From Spirochaetes bacterium GWF1_51_8 (GTDB taxonomy: Bacteria > Spirochaetota > Brevinematia > Brevinematales > GWF1-51-8), in NCBI GenBank assembly GCA_001829415.1, contig MIBE01000064.1, positions 1-35,896 on the forward strand: a stretch of 35,896 bases of DNA. Direction: 5' to 3'. The translations under genes were made by a program, and so were the position numbers. This document shows, piece by piece, positions 32,569-35,896 of the stretch. Each line of letters starts with the position of its first letter. Positions within the stretch are counted from its first letter, which is position 1. The notes below the pieces were generated by a model. That model made no database searches. It had not been told where the DNA came from and saw nothing but the letters and a program-made list of their open reading frames with translations.

Positions 32569-33039
32569 ATGAAGTTTCTAAGGATTCCCTTACTGGTTGC
32601 CGCAATCGCGTTGCTCCCCATGGCGGGGATGTTCGCGAAGGCCGATTGGGCGAAGAAGGACGCGAAAAAGTTTATCAACAAGACCGCGCTCCTGATCCTG
32701 CACGCGCAGAAGGTGGTGAAGGAGGGTAAGGTCTACAAGGGCAACCTCGCCAAGGCAATCGCGCATCAGAACTACGCGAAGAAGCTGTACAAGAACGGTA
32801 ATTTCCTGCGTGCGGTTTATCAGTCCCATGTCGCGCGCCAATTCGCGGCGCTTGCGATTGTGAACAACAAGAAGAAGGTGCCTGACAACCTTCAGACGAC
32901 GAAACAGGAAGGGAAAGACCTTGGGCCATTGCCCACTCAGGAAACCTTAGTACAGGAAATGGAAGCCGATTCTCCGGGCCAGACCTATGACGACAGCGTA
33001 CAGGTATCGCTCGAGATTGATTTAGAAATCAAGGACTAA
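32569..33039 (+). CDS. secreted Lys-rich protein of unknown function
   Basis: The 156-residue protein has a Sec signal peptide (MKFLRIPLLVAAIALLPMAGMFA, cleavage before KADW). A basic helical domain follows with repeated K-K/Y motifs (AKAIAHQNYAKKLYKNGNFLRAVYQSHVARQFA), then an acidic C-terminal tail (DSVQVSLEIDLEIKD). No family recognised; the helical pair of about 30 residues could be TPR-like. TTGGAGG lies 6 nt before ATG 32569; the TTG at 32557 is the start of that ribosome site. It is monocistronic with its own promoter and terminator. Confidence 0.8.
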   Translation: MKFLRIPLLVAAIALLPMAGMFAKADWAKKDAKKFINKTALLILHAQKVVKEGKVYKGNLAKAIAHQNYAKKLYKNGNFLRAVYQSHVARQFAALAIVNNKKKVPDNLQTTKQEGKDLGPLPTQETLVQEMEADSPGQTYDDSVQVSLEIDLEIKD

Positions 33040-33047
33040 TTGACCGA

Positions 33048-33129
33048 GCCGCTTTCGGAAGCGCGGCAGGCCGGTTTCGTTATTCTAAAATGACAAGCCC
33101 CGCCGCCGAACTGAAAGCGGCTTTTTTTT
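33048..33129 (+). terminator. intrinsic terminator with long apical region
   Basis: GCCGCTTTC (33048-33056) pairs with GAAAGCGGC (33113-33121), followed by eight T residues (33122-33129). The 56-nt apical region is GC-rich and can fold further. It lies between two convergent genes. Confidence 0.75.
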
Positions 33130-33147
33130 AAGGGATGCAAATCCGCG

Positions 33148-33741
33148 TTACTCGTCTTCGCTGACAAGGCCGGGATATTTATCCGGCGGGATTTCGGGAA
33201 TCTGGTTGCTCAGGATACCTTCGTCCAATCCGCCGCCGGGTTTATCCAGCTTGGACAGATCGAGGAAAAGAAACTTCACGAAAAAAACCTGCTCTATGGT
33301 TCCCTTGCTCAGGAGTTTATTGAAGCTCTGGGCGAGTTCCAGTTCGAGGGCGTAACGTTCCACCGGCTCGTCGATTGTGTCCGAGCGCATGACCGATATC
33401 GTTTCGAGCGCGATACTGTTCATCTTCGGCGACTGCTGTTTAATCTCGTCCTCGAATCCCTCGGCCGGTATGAATCCGACACCCAATCCGAATTCGAGGA
33501 AGCCTTTGCCCTTCACGGTCGCGATTTCCGAACGCAGAACCGGAAGCTCTATCGTCTTCAACGGCGCATCCTGGTCGGAGGGCGTATTCTTATCGATCAC
33601 TTTTTGTGTCAATGAGTCTATGGTGAGCTTCCGGACAAGCGCGGGGATACCCCAGAATGTCATCACCATCGCGACGACCAATCCCGGTATCCAGAACCAC
33701 ATGACCGGAGTCTTCTTCTTCCCCATCCCGCTTCCCTTCAT
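33148..33741 (-). CDS. single-TM protein, possibly FliL-like
   Basis: The 197-residue protein has a short basic N-terminus and one TM helix (about 13-35, MWFWIPGLVVAMVMTFWGI). A periplasmic domain follows with FLEFGLGVGFIP and a late strand EQVFFVKFLFLDLSKLD. Topology, size and the strand near the C-terminus recall FliL flagellar stator-associated proteins, but the match is loose. Its ATG abuts the stop of the P83/100 gene (TAAATG), so the two are translationally coupled. A second ATG at 33726 has AAGGGAAG upstream and could be the true start. Confidence 0.72.
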   Translation of the reverse strand: MKGSGMGKKKTPVMWFWIPGLVVAMVMTFWGIPALVRKLTIDSLTQKVIDKNTPSDQDAPLKTIELPVLRSEIATVKGKGFLEFGLGVGFIPAEGFEDEIKQQSPKMNSIALETISVMRSDTIDEPVERYALELELAQSFNKLLSKGTIEQVFFVKFLFLDLSKLDKPGGGLDEGILSNQIPEIPPDKYPGLVSEDE

Positions 33742-35538
33742 TTACGGCTCTATCGTCTCGATGAGTTTCAGGTTGGTGATATTGAGCACCGCGATCTTCT
33801 TCGCCTCATCGTTAATATAGACATAGTCCTTATAGAATGTCAGGAACGTATCCTTCGACAGCGCCACCGACGACTGCGCGACCTTGTTGAGCTTCTCGTC
33901 GAACTTCCCGAGGTAGTACTTGCCCTGGTTCATCACCAGTGCATAGATGAAGTCGTCGCGGATTTCAACGAAACTGCGCCAGAAGATGAAATCGGCGCTG
34001 ACCGATACCGGCTCGAGAGTATAACGGTCGAGAAGGATGAGCTTGTGATTGTAAAGCTCCTGCCCCTCGAAACCGATCACGACCACGCCGTTCTTGAAGA
34101 CGCTATACTTGCTCCCGGAGATTGTGTCGTACGGGCACTTCACTTCGACCTTGCGGGTTCCGGCGTTGATAATAAACAGCTCGTTCTGGTACACGCCGTC
34201 CGGCAGATAGTCCTTGATTTTGAGATAGTAGAATTTACCGTCGAACACCTTGTCGTCCACACCCTGTTTGAGTTCGTCCTCGCGTTCGTCGAGCTCCTTC
34301 TGCTTCTCCTCCATCTTAATTTTTTCCTCTTCCATTTTTTTCTTTTCTTCTTCCATCTTCTTTTTCTCTTCTTCGAGCTTGGTTTTATCGTCGACAGGCG
34401 GGACTGTCGAATCGTCTTTTTTCTTTTCTTCTATTTTCTTCTCGTCTTCCTTGATAAGTTCCTTGTCCTTTTTGATCTCATCCTCTTTCTTGACGATCTC
34501 TTTTTCTTCTTTCTTGATCTCGTCTTCCTTTTTGACGATCTCCTTTTTCTCTTCATCGAGCTTGGTCTCGTCTTTCTTCACGGTATCCTTGTCCTTCTTG
34601 ATCTCGTCCTCTTTCTTTTTTATCTCTTCCTTCTTCTTTTCCTTATCCTTCGGGTCCTTGATCTCGTCTATTTTTTCCTTGTCCTTTTTTATCTCATCCT
34701 CTTTCTTCTTGATCTTATCTTTCTCTTCCTGGAGCTTTTTCTCTTCCTCTTTGATCTCGTCCTTCTTCTTTTCGATATCCTCTTTCGTCTTGTCGATCTC
34801 TTCCTTTTTCTCGACAACCTGCTCTTCTTTCAGCTCGACTATGTCCTTCCGCTCGTCAATCCCCATATCCTCGAGCTTCTGGAACGCTTCGATCACCTTG
34901 TCGTCGGAGATGATCGAGCTGTCGAGCGAGTTGAGACTGTCGCGTTCGGCATCCTCGGTCAACGGGATGAGCATCTTCGTTTTACCGGGCCAGTCGCTGT
35001 ACTTGACGGCGATCCCGGCGTCGGCCTTGGTGATATGCTTGAGCACGACCGTCTTGTACTTCGAGGCGAAGTAATCGATATTCCCCCGGTAGACGGCGTT
35101 ATAGTAAAGGATGAAGATCGCGAGCACCTTCGAGTGCTTCTCGGAATAGTTATACATCCCTTCGAGGTATCCGGCGAGGATACGTTTGATGTTCTTGACA
35201 TGATCGACCTTTGCGTCCTTATCGATCGAAAAGATATCGGCGGCGAGTTTGTTCGTCTCGCCCTTCGAGTATGCGTGGATGATGGAGTACTTCATGAGGT
35301 AGGGATACCATGTGTTATTCTTCTGCTTCGTTACACCCTGCGCGAGGAGCTGTCCGATTCCTTTGATCTCAGCGACCGTGCTTTCGGACTGCGGTGAGCC
35401 GCCGCTCCCGGGATAGTTCTCGAACTTGATCGACTGCACGTTCTTCAGTTCGCTCAGGCTCACTTCCAGCGGAAACATCAATGGGATAAATATTAATGTC
35501 AGTATCGCGAAATACGCGGAAAAAAGTACCTTTTTCAT
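33742..35538 (-). CDS. P83/100-family surface/periplasmic protein
   Basis: The 598-residue protein has a signal peptide (MKKVLFSAYFAILTLIFIPLMF). The N-terminal domain (about 25-230) has SELKNVQSIKFENYPG, GIGQLLAQG, FSIDKDAKVDHVKNIKRILAGYL, YYNAVYRGNIDYF and YSDWPGKTKMLIPL, which I recall with close counterparts in Borrelia P83/100. A Glu/Lys/Asp coiled coil follows (about 233-423) with many KKEDEIKKDK and EEKKKMEEEK repeats. The C-terminal beta-rich domain (about 425-598) looks propeller-like (YYLKIKDYLPDGVYQNELF, LDRYTLEPVS). Function is unknown; in Borrelia it is a major antigen. AGGAGG precedes ATG 35538. Confidence 0.9.
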   Translation of the reverse strand: MKKVLFSAYFAILTLIFIPLMFPLEVSLSELKNVQSIKFENYPGSGGSPQSESTVAEIKGIGQLLAQGVTKQKNNTWYPYLMKYSIIHAYSKGETNKLAADIFSIDKDAKVDHVKNIKRILAGYLEGMYNYSEKHSKVLAIFILYYNAVYRGNIDYFASKYKTVVLKHITKADAGIAVKYSDWPGKTKMLIPLTEDAERDSLNSLDSSIISDDKVIEAFQKLEDMGIDERKDIVELKEEQVVEKKEEIDKTKEDIEKKKDEIKEEEKKLQEEKDKIKKKEDEIKKDKEKIDEIKDPKDKEKKKEEIKKKEDEIKKDKDTVKKDETKLDEEKKEIVKKEDEIKKEEKEIVKKEDEIKKDKELIKEDEKKIEEKKKDDSTVPPVDDKTKLEEEKKKMEEEKKKMEEEKIKMEEKQKELDEREDELKQGVDDKVFDGKFYYLKIKDYLPDGVYQNELFIINAGTRKVEVKCPYDTISGSKYSVFKNGVVVIGFEGQELYNHKLILLDRYTLEPVSVSADFIFWRSFVEIRDDFIYALVMNQGKYYLGKFDEKLNKVAQSSVALSKDTFLTFYKDYVYINDEAKKIAVLNITNLKLIETIEP

Positions 35539-35564
35539 ATCGGCCTCCTGTCGCACTCTCGATT

Positions 35565-35570
35565 ATTATA
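35565..35570 (-). promoter_or_regulatory. -10 box for P83/100
   Basis: A perfect TATAAT on the minus strand, 27 bp before the ATG. I see no convincing -35 box at the usual distance; a T-rich stretch lies there instead. Confidence 0.4.
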
Positions 35571-35676
35571 CTCTCAATATTAAAAAAACTCATATTTTTC
35601 AATATTTTATCGGTACACGGCGGACACGGAATCAATAAGAAAGAAAGAATTTGTGGAAATTCCCCGGCGTATCGGG

Positions 35677-35682
35677 TATAAT
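35677..35682 (+). promoter_or_regulatory. -10 box for the ankyrin gene
   Basis: A perfect TATAAT 24 bp before the ATG at 35707. TTGTGG at 35651-35656 would be 20 bp away, too far for a standard -35, so the promoter may rely on an activator. Confidence 0.5.
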
Positions 35683-35706
35683 GAATAGTCATAAAAAGGA
35701 AGATTC

Positions 35707-35896
35707 ATGAAAAGGGTGATATATCTATTTTTACTTTTTGTTCTCGCGGCAGGGGCATACGCGCAGGACGACCAGAACTCGTTATTACTCCAGGCGGCAT
35801 GGAAAGGGGATATCGCGGGGATAAAAACCTGCGTCGCGCGCGGGGCGGAGATCGATACAGCCGACCCGTTCGACGGGAACTCGGCGATGCATATCG
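35707..35896 (+). CDS. secreted ankyrin-repeat protein (5' part, cut by the window end)
   Basis: The visible 63 codons begin MKRVIYLFLLFVLAAGAYAQ, a Sec signal peptide. Ankyrin wording follows: LLLQAAWKGDIAGIKTCVARGAEIDTADPFDGNSAMHI. GGAAG precedes the ATG. It is the second exported ankyrin protein in the window, resembling the ankyrin part of the gene at 25912-26982. The rest of the gene lies beyond the window. Confidence 0.8.
   Translation, partial: MKRVIYLFLLFVLAAGAYAQDDQNSLLLQAAWKGDIAGIKTCVARGAEIDTADPFDGNSAMHI

Noticed and set aside
34045..35397. 450-codon open frame antisense to the P83/100 gene
   Set aside because: Its Phe/Leu-rich content is the complement of the Lys/Glu coiled coil (AAG/GAG codons), not a real membrane protein.

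Overview
The window looks like chromosomal DNA of a spirochaete (phylum Spirochaetota). The best marker is the gene at 33742-35538. It has the signal peptide, N-terminal domain wording (NAVYRGNIDYF, YSDWPGKTKMLIPL) and Glu/Lys-rich coiled coil of the P83/100 family, which I know only from Borrelia, Treponema and relatives. Loose lipoboxes, many TPR/ankyrin/WD40 surface or periplasmic proteins and a possible FliL-like protein fit this. Base composition is moderately GC-rich by eye, so it is not Borrelia or Brachyspira. Genus cannot be read from the sequence.

Layout. 1-1974: two small lipoproteins and murG. 1961-4828: a 955-residue TPR protein convergent with murG. 4988-15384: one minus-strand block of capsid, tail and lysis genes. 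Read in its own direction it runs protease, decoration protein, Mu gpT-like capsid protein, a 53-residue ORF, gp36-like adaptor, tail terminator, tail tube, chaperone, a short tape measure, a tail-tip/fibre protein, a collar protein, an XhlA-like protein, a holin-like protein and an M15 endolysin, ending in a single-TM protein. There is no terminase, portal, integrase, transposase or repressor beside it. 15599-16743: an acyl-carrier-like protein with a displaced serine, and an SH3b protein. 16746-21498: a five-PAS hybrid histidine kinase, an extremely acidic protein, a STAS anti-anti-sigma-like protein and phosphoglycerate mutase. 21506-25821: two large membrane-anchored paralogues of unknown function, separated by a 750-bp gene-free stretch with a highly folded element between two 40-bp direct repeats. 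25912-26982: a TlpA-thioredoxin/ankyrin fusion. 27311-31333: a plus-strand run of VOC proteins, a seven-bladed WD40 lipoprotein, a membrane protein and an MsrB-MsrA fusion. 31330-32214: a YprB-like exonuclease. 32252-32456: a MITE-like element with perfect 16-bp terminal inverted repeats. 32569-35896: a secreted protein, a FliL-like protein, P83/100 and the start of an ankyrin protein.

The most interesting system is the capsid-tail-lysis block. All frames are open with strong ribosome binding sites, yet packaging, integration and control genes are missing. That suggests a domesticated Mu-like element, possibly a gene transfer agent like Brachyspira VSH-1, or a decaying prophage. Strong stem-loops lie directly after both the capsid and the tail-tube gene. 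Good sigma70-type promoters (TTGACA/TATAAT, 16-18 bp spacing) are visible in front of many host genes. Three of four convergent gene pairs have no room between their stop codons.

All family assignments are from reading motifs; no database search was possible.
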